The notes: generated from the letters alone by a model not told the origin. A stretch of DNA of 64,000 bases from Clavibacter phaseoli (GCF_021922925.1 NZ_CP040786.1:2108001-2172000), one strand, 5' to 3'. Counted from the stretch's first letter, positions 43,632 through 51,800 are shown. Translations and numbers: made by a program.

Positions 43632-45694
43632 CAGTAGCTCACGCTCGGCGCGAGCAGCCGGAAGCCGACCGCGAAGGCGGCGACGGCGACCAGCGCGAGG
43701 AGGACGAGGATCCGCCCGGCGACGATCCACGCGCCGCGGCGGGTGCGGATCGCCTGCCAGACGGCGAGCGCGGCGGGGATCGCCGCGAGGGCGCCGAGGA
43801 GCTGCAGCCCCTGCAGGGTGCGGAGCGCGCCGGCGGGGACGTCGACGAACGAGAGCGCCTGCACGGCCGCGGCCGACCAGCCGAGGAGCGCCACGAGGGT
43901 CACGGCCTGGCCGATGCGGGAGAGCAGGTGCGCGCGGCTGCGGCGCGGTCGCGATGCGGCGGGGACGGCGGCGTCGGCGCGGGCGGCGCGACGTCGGCCG
44001 AGGCCGGCGATCGCCGTGGCCGGCCACACGACGACCGAGACGAGGAGCACGGCCACGGAGGCGAGCAGCAGCGGCATGACCGTGGACGCGACCTGCCACG
44101 GCTCCGCCCGGAGCATCGTGAAGGACCCGCCCCAGGAGATCGCGTCGACCGGTCCGCCGTCGGCGGAGGCGCGGGTGGCGAGCACGGCGTCGCCGCCGAC
44201 CTCGCGCCACAGGTCGTCGCCCGCCTTCTCGTAGACGCCCGTCGTGACGCCGAGCGGCTTGGGGGTGACGGCGATGGTGCCGTCGGCGCGCGGCACGATC
44301 GAGGTCTGGCCGCTGAGGTTGAGCAGCGCGCCGGGGTTGGAGAACGGGGAGCGGGAGGAGAGCCAGGTGCCGGCGAGCGCGGCAGCGGCTTCCGGGTCGC
44401 CCGTGGGCGCGGCGGTGGATCCGGCCATGCCGGCGTCCGCGCGCAGGTAGCGGTCGGCGAACCCCTGCAGCACGGTCGTGCGGAGCTCCAGGGTGTCGAC
44501 GGCGTCGCGGCCGTTGCCGTTGAAGGTGACGAAGATGCCGGCGTCGCTGTCCGGGAACATGCGCATGGCCGTGTGGAAGACGTTCGTGTCGCCGTCGTGG
44601 CCGAAGGCCGGGACGCCGGGCTCGCTGTCGTCGAAGAAGGCGAGGTCCATGCGCTGGCCGGCGGCGAGGGTGCCGAGCTGGTCGGCGCCCAGGGCCGGGC
44701 GGTGCATGTCGTCGAGGGTGGCGGGATCCAGGAGCGCCTGGTCGGCGGGCAGGTCGCCGAGGTGGCCGAGCATGAAGCGGGCCATGTCGGTCGCGGTGGC
44801 CGAGAGCGCGCCGGCCGGGGCCGCGTTCACGACCTCCGTCGGATACGCGGGCTGCGAGTCGTCGGGGTAGCCCTTCGCGAGGCGCGCGTCGAGGTCGGCG
44901 GGGAGCGGCTGCGCGAAGGAGGACGAGGTCATCCCCGCGCGGTCGAGCACCTCCTGCTGCACGAGGTCGACGAACGGCGTCCCGGCGACGCGCTCGGCGA
45001 CGTAGCCTGCGAGGCTCGCGCCGTAGTTCGAGTACGCGGGGGTGGTGCCGGGGACGAAGACCTGCTCCGGCGGATCCGTGCGCATCACGTCGCCGAGGTC
45101 GCGCTCGCTGCCGGGCACGCCGATGAGGCCCGTGATGACCTCCTCGAACCCGGACGTGTGGGTGAGCAGGTGCCGCAGCGTGACGGCGCCCTTCGGGGTG
45201 GCGAGGTCGAAGTCGAGGTACCGCTGCACGTCGGCGTCGAGGTCGAGGCGGCCCTCCTCCACGAGCTGCATGACGGCCGTGGCGGAGACCACCTTCGAGA
45301 CGGAGCCGACGCGGAAGAGCGTGTCGTCGGGATCCACCGGGCGGGCGGGGCTGCCCTCGGTGCCGGTGTCGGCGAGGCCGTAGCCGCGGGAGGTGAGCAC
45401 CTGGCCGTCGGCGACGACCGACACGGCGGCGCCGGGGATGCCGGTGGTCGGCAGGGCGGAGCCGACGACGCCGTCGAGCCAGGCGTCGAGGTCGTCCTTC
45501 GTGAGGTCGTGGCCGCCCTGCTGGTGCTGCGGCGGGGCAGGGGGCGGCGGATCCGCGGGGGTCGCGGCGGTGGCGGCGCCCGCGGCGAGCGGGAGGGCGA
45601 GGGCCAGGGCGAGCGCGCCGACGGTCGCGGCGAGACGCCGTGGGCGGCGGCCGCGGTTCGGGGCGGCGGGGGTGGAGCGGGGTGTCGTGTCCAT
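43631..45694 (-). CDS. Membrane-bound serine hydrolase, beta-lactamase/class C PBP fold
   Basis: Protein of 687 residues. The N-terminal signal/anchor is at about 18-45. The class C beta-lactamase-like domain (about 65-410) has the catalytic Ser-Val-Ser-Lys (about 130-133), Tyr-Ser-Asn (about 222-224) and a His-Asp-Gly near 368 in place of the Lys-Thr-Gly box. A long C-terminal region ends with four hydrophobic helices (about 560-680). Family members are D-amino peptidases, esterases or peptidoglycan-interacting proteins and are not necessarily antibiotic-inactivating. Its stop overlaps the sensor-kinase start, so enzyme and two-component system are co-expressed. Confidence 0.9.
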   Translation of the reverse strand: MDTTPRSTPAAPNRGRRPRRLAATVGALALALALPLAAGAATAATPADPPPPAPPQHQQGGHDLTKDDLDAWLDGVVGSALPTTGIPGAAVSVVADGQVLTSRGYGLADTGTEGSPARPVDPDDTLFRVGSVSKVVSATAVMQLVEEGRLDLDADVQRYLDFDLATPKGAVTLRHLLTHTSGFEEVITGLIGVPGSERDLGDVMRTDPPEQVFVPGTTPAYSNYGASLAGYVAERVAGTPFVDLVQQEVLDRAGMTSSSFAQPLPADLDARLAKGYPDDSQPAYPTEVVNAAPAGALSATATDMARFMLGHLGDLPADQALLDPATLDDMHRPALGADQLGTLAAGQRMDLAFFDDSEPGVPAFGHDGDTNVFHTAMRMFPDSDAGIFVTFNGNGRDAVDTLELRTTVLQGFADRYLRADAGMAGSTAAPTGDPEAAAALAGTWLSSRSPFSNPGALLNLSGQTSIVPRADGTIAVTPKPLGVTTGVYEKAGDDLWREVGGDAVLATRASADGGPVDAISWGGSFTMLRAEPWQVASTVMPLLLASVAVLLVSVVVWPATAIAGLGRRRAARADAAVPAASRPRRSRAHLLSRIGQAVTLVALLGWSAAAVQALSFVDVPAGALRTLQGLQLLGALAAIPAALAVWQAIRTRRGAWIVAGRILVLLALVAVAAFAVGFRLLAPSVSY

Positions 45695-45808
45695 GCCTGC
45701 AACGCTCCCGGCTGGGCCGCTCCCGCACAGGGCGCGGGAGTCGGCACCTGCGTTGCGACTCGAGTCGCAGGCGCAGGCGCGGGCCGACGGGCGTCGGCGG
45801 CCGCGCGT

Positions 45809-46201
45809 CTAGGAGTCCGCGACGAGCTCGACCTTGAACCGCTCGCCGTCCTCGAGGAACGCGGCGCGGTGGTCGGGACCGCCGGCGAACGGGTGGCGGT
45901 CCTCGTACAGGCGCGCCCAGCCGTGGTCGGGCGCCGCGGCCCAGAGGCGCTCAACGTCGGCCGCGGATCCCGCGTGGAACGCGAGGTGGCTGAGGCCCGC
46001 CGCGCGCCGGTCGTGCGGGGCGTCGCGCGGCGCCCGGGCGATCACGAGGTAGGCGTCGCCGAGGCGGAGGCTCCGGCCGTCGGCCCAGCGGGCTTCCTCC
46101 GCGTAGCCGAGCTCGCCGAGGATCCAGCCCCAGGACGCGAGCGCCGCGTCGAGGTCGCGCACCTGCAGCTCCACGTGGTGGAGGGATCCGCGGGCCGTCA
46201 C
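45809..46201 (-). CDS. VOC family protein (glyoxalase/bleomycin-resistance fold)
   Basis: Protein of 130 residues with a single beta-alpha-beta-beta-beta vicinal-oxygen-chelate module pair. It begins Leu-His-His-Val-Glu-Leu-Gln-Val-Arg-Asp-Leu with the metal-binding His, has Leu-Ser-His-Leu-Ala-Phe-His in the middle, and ends with Phe-Lys-Val-Glu-Leu-Val where the metal Glu is expected. Substrate unknown. GTG at 46201 overlaps the stop of the small upstream gene (GTGA). Confidence 0.85.
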   Translation of the reverse strand: MTARGSLHHVELQVRDLDAALASWGWILGELGYAEEARWADGRSLRLGDAYLVIARAPRDAPHDRRAAGLSHLAFHAGSAADVERLWAAAPDHGWARLYEDRHPFAGGPDHRAAFLEDGERFKVELVADS

Positions 46202-46470
46202 GCGGCGCGGCGCCGGGCGACGGCGTGCTCGGCGAGGAACGCGGCGGACCGCAGCGTGAGCCGCGGCTCGGCCCGGCGCAGCAGCCGCGTCGCCGCGACG
46301 GGCTCGGCCTCCCGCGCGGGATCGGCCCGCGCGAGCGTCCGCTCCGCCCACTCCAGCGCCGCGGTCGGCGGCTGCCCGCTCGTGGCGGTGGGCCCGCCGA
46401 AGACCGCGCGCAGCCGGGCGCGCGGATCCTCCCGGTCGCCGAGGATCATGGCCGCCCACCTGCTCTGCAT
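46198..46470 (-). CDS. Hypothetical protein, 90 residues
   Basis: Small, Ala/Arg-rich, probably helical and soluble protein without recognisable motifs. A run of Arg-x-x-Ala patterns suggests amphipathic helices. I support it because its ATG has a GGGAG 7 nt upstream, codon use is like that of its neighbours, and its stop overlaps the start of the VOC gene. Function unknown. Confidence 0.6.
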   Translation of the reverse strand: MQSRWAAMILGDREDPRARLRAVFGGPTATSGQPPTAALEWAERTLARADPAREAEPVAATRLLRRAEPRLTLRSAAFLAEHAVARRRAA

Positions 46471-46601
46471 CGTGCGTCTCCCGTCGTCCCCTCCACGCTA
46501 CGGACGACGGCCCCGCGCGCGCGTCCGCCGTGCGGGGGACGCCGACGCGCGGTGCCGCACGAGACGGGGGCGCTGCCGGCACGGCGGATGCACGGACGCC
46601 G

Positions 46602-46607
46602 TAGGGT
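46602..46607 (+). promoter_or_regulatory. Candidate -10 box TAGGGT
   Basis: TANNNT-type box reading rightward in the 308-bp gap (46471-46778) between the minus-strand small gene and the plus-strand hypothetical gene. I see nothing else in this gap. Confidence 0.35.
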
Positions 46608-46778
46608 GAGGCAGTCGCCCTGCATCGCCAGAGCCGAACGACGCGCCGCCCAACGTCCCCCGTCATGTGCGCGAGCTGGTCTCGATGCACGCGCCCCGCC
46701 GATCCCGGCGCGACGCGCCGCCGCGCAGGACCGGGCATGGCTTCCCGGCCGGTCCCGACGCCGCGTCCCGCCACACCG

Positions 46779-47249
46779 ATGTGCACCGCCCGGAGGCACG
46801 CCATCCCCCACGTCCGCTGCTACCCCGCCACCACCGCGTCGCGCGTCCACGCCAGCGCGCCGCCGCCGCCCACGGACGCCGATCCCGGCAGCCGCAGCTA
46901 CCTCGACTTCGCGGTCGTCGCCGAGCACGCCGGGCCCCACGCGGTCGCCGTCACCTACGACCACTGCGGATCCACCCCGCTCGCGCTCGGCTTCGCCCTC
47001 GACCGCGCGCAGACCCGCACCGTGCGCTACCCGCCGCTCGCCGCGGGCACGACCCGGCGGACGCTCGTCGTCGACGTGGACATGCGCCGTGGACCCGGCG
47101 TGATCCGCGTGGCCGAGGGGTCGGCCGACGCCCGGCTGCACGTGCACTCGCTCCGCGTGACGGGGATCCGGCCCGGCGAGGACACGGGAGTCGAGGCTCC
47201 CGCCGCGCCCACGACGGACCCGTTCGCGACGGAGGCGGACGCGGCGTAG
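46779..47249 (+). CDS. Hypothetical protein with a possible carbohydrate-binding-like beta domain
   Basis: About 156 residues if the ATG at 46779 is used. The start is uncertain: ATGs at 46737 and 46665 are in frame, and none has a good ribosome-binding site. Residues about 35-135 alternate short hydrophobic strands with polar turns (Tyr-Leu-Asp-Phe, His-Ala-Val-Ala-Val-Thr-Tyr, Thr-Leu-Val-Val-Asp-Val-Asp, Val-Ile-Arg-Val). This fits a jelly-roll such as family 6/35 carbohydrate-binding modules or lectin-like domains, but I see no diagnostic binding residues. Two cysteines lie in the N-terminal part. No secretion signal. Confidence 0.45.
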   Translation: MCTARRHAIPHVRCYPATTASRVHASAPPPPTDADPGSRSYLDFAVVAEHAGPHAVAVTYDHCGSTPLALGFALDRAQTRTVRYPPLAAGTTRRTLVVDVDMRRGPGVIRVAEGSADARLHVHSLRVTGIRPGEDTGVEAPAAPTTDPFATEADAA

Positions 47250-47625
47250 ACCGTGATCGCTCTGCGCGGGGAGCGCCGGAGCGGAGCCGCCCGCGGGCAC
47301 CGCGCCCCCGTATGCCCGCGCGCCTGGTGTTTCCCCATCCGAGGGGTTATGTTCGCCCCAGTCCCGATCGAATACCCGTCGCTGGGGACGTCGTGTGGCA
47401 TCGCCGGAACGCGACGCCCCGGCGGCGCTCGCGATCACAGCAGGAGCCCGACCCGATCCGGGCCCCTGTGAGCAGGGCCCGGTGCGCGGTCGCGCGTTCG
47501 CCGGGCTCGGGCTCGGTGGCGCGTCCCCCGCCTCGCTCCCCTCCTCGCTCCACCGCCGTGCGGATTCCCGGATCATCTCGTGCACGTGCCCGTCCCGCCG
47601 ACGTACGACGATCCAGGAGCTGCCC
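47250..47625 (+). other. 376-bp gap: possible long leader with a hairpin
   Basis: No supported gene. A TATGTT box at 47348-47353 could be a -10 and would give a leader of about 265 nt for the gene at 47626. The leader contains a perfect 8-bp inverted repeat CCGGGCCC (47458-47465)/GGGCCCGG (47475-47482) with a 9-nt loop. Confidence 0.35.
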
Positions 47626-47991
47626 ATGAGCGCGGACGGCCCCCTTCCGCTCGGCCGCCGCTCGATGCGCCGCGAGGACATCGAACTCATGGTCGCGATC
47701 GCCTGGAACGCCGAGGGACGGCAGCGCGGACTCCGTCCGCTGGCCTGGGAGATCGGCGACGCGGACTTCGTGCACTTCATCGGGAGCGCCGACGCGTACT
47801 CGCGCCCGGCGCGGCGCGAGATCATCGAGGACTGGATCGCCGAGCTCGGCCTCGCCGACGCCATCGACTCCACCGCTCCCCCGCTGCACCGCGTGGGCGG
47901 CGACATGGTGTGGACGGGAGCAATCGACTCCGTCGGCATGCAGTTCCACTACCCCGCGGAGGCGGGCGACGGGGATCCGTACGCCGACTGA
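47626..47991 (+). CDS. Hypothetical protein, 121 residues
   Basis: Small soluble, acidic protein with no family I recognise. The central segment Ala-Trp-Asn-Ala-Glu-Gly-Arg-Gln-Arg-Gly-Leu-Arg-Pro-Leu-Ala-Trp-Glu (about 26-42) and a C-terminal Phe-His-Tyr-Pro suggest a compact alpha/beta fold. The ATG at 47626 has an AGGAG 6 nt upstream, and codon use is fully typical of the genome. Function unknown. Confidence 0.7.
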   Translation: MSADGPLPLGRRSMRREDIELMVAIAWNAEGRQRGLRPLAWEIGDADFVHFIGSADAYSRPARREIIEDWIAELGLADAIDSTAPPLHRVGGDMVWTGAIDSVGMQFHYPAEAGDGDPYAD

Positions 47992-48020
47992 CCGACCCGT
48001 CCCGTCGGCCGCCCGTCGCC

Positions 48021-48662
48021 TCAGCTCGCGGGCGTGCGGAACAGGACCGGCCGTCCCTCGTGCGCCGCGATGCGCGCGTCGAGGCCGGCGCGGACGGCGG
48101 GCCACTCGTCGGCGAGGATCGAGTGGATGGCCGCGTCGCGCCAGGTGCCGTCCGCGCGCCGCTGGTCGCGGCGGCAGATGCCCTCGAGGGTGGCGCCGAG
48201 CTTGAGGATGGCGGCGCGCGAGCGCGCGTTGCGCGCGTCGGCCTGGAGCTTCACGCGCCCGAAGCCGGAGTCGAAGGCGAGGCCGAGCAGGAGGCGCTTG
48301 GCCTCCGCGTTCACGACGGTGCCCCAGACGCGCGGGTCGTACGCGGTCCAGCCGAGGTGCGCGCGCTCGCGGCGCACGTCGAGCTCGGTGAGGCTCGTGG
48401 TGCCGACGAGCTCGCCGTCGTGCGGGCCGCCGACGAGGATCACGGCGGTCGGCAGGTCGTCCCAGCGGAAGTAGCCGCGGGCCCACGCGTCGAAGGCGGG
48501 CGCGTCGGCGGGGAGCCCGGCCGCGCCGCCGCCGAAGCCGCCCGCGAAGACGGCCGGGTGCGCGATCGCCGCGCGCAGGGCGGGGAGGTGGTCGGGGCTC
48601 AGCGGGTCGAGCCGGACGTGGGTGCCGAGGAGGGACGCGGGCGCGGGGACGGTGGCGGTCAC
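48021..48662 (-). CDS. GNAT family acetyltransferase (RimJ/RimL-like)
   Basis: Protein of 213 residues of the Acetyltransf_3 type. N-terminal Val-Arg-Leu-Asp-Pro-Leu-Ser-Pro-Asp-His is the usual first strand. Also present are His-Leu-Gly-Trp-Thr-Ala-Tyr-Asp-Pro-Arg-Val-Trp-Gly-Thr-Val-Val-Asn (about 101-117), and Gln-Ala-Asp-Ala-Arg-Asn-Ala-Arg-Ser followed by Leu-Gly-Ala-Thr-Leu-Glu-Gly. These enzymes acetylate ribosomal proteins or small molecules. GTG start at 48662; CAGGCT 6 nt upstream resembles a -10 in leaderless geometry. Confidence 0.87.
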   Translation of the reverse strand: MTATVPAPASLLGTHVRLDPLSPDHLPALRAAIAHPAVFAGGFGGGAAGLPADAPAFDAWARGYFRWDDLPTAVILVGGPHDGELVGTTSLTELDVRRERAHLGWTAYDPRVWGTVVNAEAKRLLLGLAFDSGFGRVKLQADARNARSRAAILKLGATLEGICRRDQRRADGTWRDAAIHSILADEWPAVRAGLDARIAAHEGRPVLFRTPAS

Positions 48663-48729
48663 CCGGCCAGCCTGGCAGACGCGCGGCCGGGGCCCGCGGA
48701 GTGCGCGGGCCCCGGCCGGGTGATCCGTC

Positions 48730-49455
48730 CTAGCTGCCGGACGTCGCCGTGGGCGCGGGCGTCGTGGCGGGCGTGCCGCCGGACGTCGAGCCCTCGGAGG
48801 ACCCGGGCTTGGTGGCCGGAGCCGCGGGGCCGCCGGCGGGCGGGGTGGGCGCCTTGCCGTCCGCGCCGACGGGCGGGGCGGGCGGCGCGCAGCCGTCGGC
48901 GGGCGGGGCCGGCGGGGTGGCGGGCGTGCCGTCCGCGTTGGTCGGAGGCGTGGGCGGGGTGGGCGGCGTCGCGGGGGTGCCGTCCGCGTTCGTCGGCGGC
49001 GTGGGCGGCGTCGGGGTCGAGCCGTCCGCGTTCGTCGGCGGGGTGGGCGGCGTGGCGGGCGTCCCGTCTGCGTTCGTGGGCGGCGCGGGCACCGTGGCCG
49101 CGGATCCGTCGGCGTTCGCGGGCGGGGTGGGCGGCGTCGCCGGCGTCCCGTCCGCGTTCGTCGGCGGGGCGGGCGGGGTGGATCCGTCCGGCAGCGCCAC
49201 GGGCGCGGGCGGCGTCGTGCCGTCGGGCAGCGCGGGCGGGGCGGGGCAGGTCGCGGTCGTGCCGCTCCCGGATCCGGTCGACCCGCTGGTGTCGCCGCCG
49301 TTCCCGTCGGCGTAGGCCGCCGAGGAGAAGAGCGCGACGAGGCCGAGGGAGGCGCCCGCGATGCCGACGGCGATGCCCGTGCGGCGCTTGCGCGGAGCGG
49401 GGCCCGGCGTCGGCGCTCCCGGCTTCCGCTCGAAGACGGTGATGGTGTCGTCCAT
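48730..49455 (-). CDS. Secreted or surface Pro/Thr-rich repeat protein
   Basis: Protein of 241 residues. A cytoplasmic start of about 25 residues is followed by a hydrophobic segment (26-48) ending Ala-Ala-Tyr-Ala, a plausible signal-peptidase I site. The rest is extracytoplasmic, Gly/Ser-rich, then (about 71-190) Pro-rich with a repeating Asn-Ala-Asp-Gly motif every 14 residues, then a Gly/Ser/Thr tail. It contains only two Cys (70 and 189), which bracket the repeat. There is no LPxTG motif. ATG at 49455 has GGAAGG 7 nt upstream. Divergent from an OmpR-type two-component system, which may control it. Likely a wall-spanning or stalk protein (inference). Confidence 0.82.
   Translation of the reverse strand: MDDTITVFERKPGAPTPGPAPRKRRTGIAVGIAGASLGLVALFSSAAYADGNGGDTSGSTGSGSGTTATCPAPPALPDGTTPPAPVALPDGSTPPAPPTNADGTPATPPTPPANADGSAATVPAPPTNADGTPATPPTPPTNADGSTPTPPTPPTNADGTPATPPTPPTPPTNADGTPATPPAPPADGCAPPAPPVGADGKAPTPPAGGPAAPATKPGSSEGSTSGGTPATTPAPTATSGS
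48892..49182 (-). repeat. 42-bp in-frame coding repeat
   Basis: Encodes Asn-Ala-Asp-Gly at residues 100, 114, 128, 142, 156 and 173: a 14-residue period, with the last unit extended by three residues. Intervening sequence is Pro/Thr-rich. Confidence 0.85.
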
Positions 49456-49510
49456 GATGGTCCTTCCGTGTCCGCCGCGGCGCGGTGTGCACCGGCGGTC
49501 GTGGATCCAG

Positions 49511-49547
49511 GTTCGGCAGCGGATCTGAAGTCCTCCTTAAGTTCGGC
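49511..49547. promoter_or_regulatory. Direct repeat GTTCGGC, possible response-regulator site
   Basis: Two GTTCGGC copies at 49511 and 49541, 30 bp apart (about three helical turns), in the divergent region between the repeat-protein gene and the response-regulator gene. Direct repeats are typical OmpR-family targets, but a three-turn spacing is wider than usual. Confidence 0.3.
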
Positions 49548-49590
49548 GCCCGGAGCGGACATGCGGCCGGGAGCGCCCATCCGCGGCTCC

Positions 49591-49596
49591 TACAGT
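49591..49596 (+). promoter_or_regulatory. -10 box TACAGT, leaderless start
   Basis: TACAGT is followed by 6 nt and the ATG at 49603; no ribosome-binding site between them. Confidence 0.55.
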
Positions 49597-49602
49597 CGGG
49601 GC

Positions 49603-50271
49603 ATGCTCCCTCCCGCACGCGTCCTCGTGGTCGAGGACGACGCCGCCATCCGCGCCGCCGTCGTCGCCACCCTCACCGCCGAGCGCTTCGTCGTCCGCGG
49701 CCTGGAGTCCGGCGTCGAGCTCGAGGAGGAGGTCAAGGGCTTCCTGCCCGACCTCGTGGTGCTCGACTGGATGCTCCCCGGCCCGAGCGGCATCCGCCTG
49801 GCCGAGGGGATCCGCCGCTGGAGCGACGCCAGCGTCATCATGCTCACCGCCCGCGACGCCGTCGAGGACCGCCTGCGCGGCTTCGGTCAGGGCGTCGACG
49901 ACTACATCGTGAAGCCCTTCGCGCTCGCGGAGCTCGTGGCCCGGGTCGGCGCGGTCCTCCGGCGGCGCGGTCGGCTCGCGTCCGTGGTGGAGATCGGCGA
50001 CCTGCTCGTGGATCCCGACGCGGGCCTCGCCCGGCGCGGCGGCGAGCAGCTCGAGCTCACCTCCATCGAGTTCCAGCTGCTCGCCTACCTCGCCGCCCAC
50101 CGGGGCCGCACGCTCTCCAAGACGCAGCTGCTCACGCAGGTGTGGGGCTACGACCAGGCCGACCCGAACCTGGTCGAGGTCCACATCAGCGCGCTGCGCA
50201 AGAAGATGGAGGCGAAGGGGCCGCGGCTCCTGCACACCGTCCGCGGGCTCGGCTACCGGGTGGAGGCGTGA
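49603..50271 (+). CDS. Response regulator, OmpR/PhoB family
   Basis: Regulator of 222 residues. Receiver with Glu-Asp-Asp (11-13), phospho-acceptor Asp in Val-Val-Leu-Asp-Trp-Met-Leu-Pro (about 55), Thr in Met-Leu-Thr-Ala-Arg and Lys in Val-Lys-Pro-Phe. Winged-helix output domain at about 130-220 with Leu-Thr-Ser-Ile-Glu-Phe-Gln-Leu-Leu and Arg-Gly-Leu-Gly-Tyr-Arg at the end. Probable leaderless start. The stop overlaps the kinase GTG. Confidence 0.95.
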   Translation: MLPPARVLVVEDDAAIRAAVVATLTAERFVVRGLESGVELEEEVKGFLPDLVVLDWMLPGPSGIRLAEGIRRWSDASVIMLTARDAVEDRLRGFGQGVDDYIVKPFALAELVARVGAVLRRRGRLASVVEIGDLLVDPDAGLARRGGEQLELTSIEFQLLAYLAAHRGRTLSKTQLLTQVWGYDQADPNLVEVHISALRKKMEAKGPRLLHTVRGLGYRVEA

Positions 50272-51752
50272 GCGCGCGCGCCCGCGGCCGTGCTCTCGCC
50301 ACCGCCCCGGCCGGCCCGCTGCGCACCGGGTCCCTCCGCACGCGCACGGTCCTCGCGGTGCTCGCGCTCCTGGCCGTCCTGCTCGTAGCGCTGTCGCTCA
50401 CGGTGCAGGCGATCCTCGGGGCGCAGCTCCGGCAGCAGATCCAGGACCGGCTCGCCGACCGCGCCTCGGCGGCGGCCGCGCTGGTGGGCGTGCTCGACGA
50501 CGACGCGCTCGCCGAGCGGCTGAGCGCGCAGGGCGTGGCCGTGCAGATCACGAGCCCGGACGGCGGCGCGGTCTCGGTGCGGCCGGGTCGCGATCCGCTC
50601 GGCGGCACGCTGCCGGGGCCGGATCCGCTGGGCTCGGCCCCCGGCTCCGCCACGACCGCGACGCCCACGACGGGCGGCGACACGGTGACCGTCAGCTCGA
50701 GCGCCGTGAGCTCGTCCGACGGCTCCCTCACCCTCCGCTCCGACCTCAGCGACGGCACGGTGCTCGTGCTGTCGGCGGGCACCGGATCCGTGGACGACAC
50801 GCTCGCCACCCTCCGCGGGATCCTCGCGGGCGCCTCCGTCGCGTTCCTCGCGCTCGCGGCGGTCGCGCTGGTCGTCGTCGTGCGCCGGACCCTGCAGCCG
50901 CTCGAGGACATGACCGGCGTCGCCCGCTCCATCGGCCGAGGCGACCGCGGCCGCCGCCTCCGTCCCACGCGGCCCGCGACGGAGCTCGGCCGCACCGCGA
51001 CCGCGTTCGACGAGATGCTCGACGACATCGAGCACGCCGAGCGCCAGGCCCTCGCCGCGGAGGCCCGCATGCGCGCGTTCGTGGCGGACGCGGCGCACGA
51101 GCTGCGGACGCCCGTCGCCGGGATCCGCGCCTCCGCCGACGCGCTCGTGCGCGCCGACCCGGGCGCCGAGGAGCGCGAGCGCCTGTCGGTGCACGTGGTG
51201 CGCGAGGCCATCCGCGCCGGCCGCCTGGTCGACGACATGCTCATGATGGCGCGGCTCGACGAGGGCCTCTCGGTCGAGGGCCGGCCCGTGCGCCTGACGT
51301 CCGTGGTCGAGCAGGCGGTCGCGCAGCAGGCGGCGCGCACGCCGGCGACGCGCGTCGTCGCGGACGTCCGCGGCGCTCCCCCGGCGGTGCGCGCGGATCC
51401 CGACCGGCTCGCGCAGGTCCTCGACAACCTCCTGCAGAACGCGGCCCGCTACGCCGCGTCCGAGGTGCGCGTGGAGGCGGAGGGCGCCGACGACGGCACC
51501 GTGCGCATCACGGTCGTCGACGACGGCCCCGGCGTCCCCGACGCCGACCGCGAGCGGATCTTCGACCGCCTCGTGCGCCTCGACGACGGCCGCGACCGCC
51601 GCGACGGCGGCGCCGGCGGCGCCGGCCTCGGCCTCCCCATCGCCCGCGCGCTCGCCCGCGCCCAGGGCGGAGACCTCGTGTGCCTGCCCGTGCAGCCTGG
51701 CTCCGGCGCGCGGTTCCTGCTGACGCTGCCGGTGGTGGATGCGGGCGCCTGA
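50268..51752 (+). CDS. Sensor histidine kinase (HAMP, HisKA, HATPase_c)
   Basis: Kinase of 494 residues with two transmembrane segments (about 22-44 and 185-207) bounding an extracytoplasmic sensor region of about 140 residues that includes a Ser/Thr/Gly-rich stretch. It has a HAMP linker, HisKA motif Ala-His-Glu-Leu-Arg-Thr-Pro (about 282-288) and ATPase boxes Asn-Leu-Leu-Gln-Asn-Ala, Asp-Asp-Gly-Pro-Gly and Gly-Leu-Gly-Leu. A Gly/Ala-rich loop replaces the usual lid Gly-x-Gly spacing just before the last box. Signal unknown. Coupled to the regulator by GTGA. Confidence 0.94.
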   Translation: MSARARGRALATAPAGPLRTGSLRTRTVLAVLALLAVLLVALSLTVQAILGAQLRQQIQDRLADRASAAAALVGVLDDDALAERLSAQGVAVQITSPDGGAVSVRPGRDPLGGTLPGPDPLGSAPGSATTATPTTGGDTVTVSSSAVSSSDGSLTLRSDLSDGTVLVLSAGTGSVDDTLATLRGILAGASVAFLALAAVALVVVVRRTLQPLEDMTGVARSIGRGDRGRRLRPTRPATELGRTATAFDEMLDDIEHAERQALAAEARMRAFVADAAHELRTPVAGIRASADALVRADPGAEERERLSVHVVREAIRAGRLVDDMLMMARLDEGLSVEGRPVRLTSVVEQAVAQQAARTPATRVVADVRGAPPAVRADPDRLAQVLDNLLQNAARYAASEVRVEAEGADDGTVRITVVDDGPGVPDADRERIFDRLVRLDDGRDRRDGGAGGAGLGLPIARALARAQGGDLVCLPVQPGSGARFLLTLPVVDAGA

Positions 51753-51788
51753 CCGACCGCGCCGCCGGTCGCCGCACCGCCCCCGGCC

Positions 51789-51794
51789 TACGCT
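51789..51794 (+). promoter_or_regulatory. -10 box TACGCT, leaderless start
   Basis: TACGCT, 6 nt, then ATG at 51801. Confidence 0.55.
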
Positions 51795-51800
51795 GACGAC

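Noticed and set aside
43631-45694. Beta-lactam resistance gene
   Set aside because: The fold and Ser-x-x-Lys/Tyr-Ser-Asn motifs are shared with many non-resistance hydrolases. The third motif is not Lys-Thr-Gly and the large membrane domain is atypical for a beta-lactamase.
48892-49182. Regularly spaced repeats that could suggest a CRISPR array
   Set aside because: The 42-bp period is in frame, imperfect at synonymous positions and encodes a Pro/Thr-rich peptide repeat after a signal peptide. No cas genes are present.
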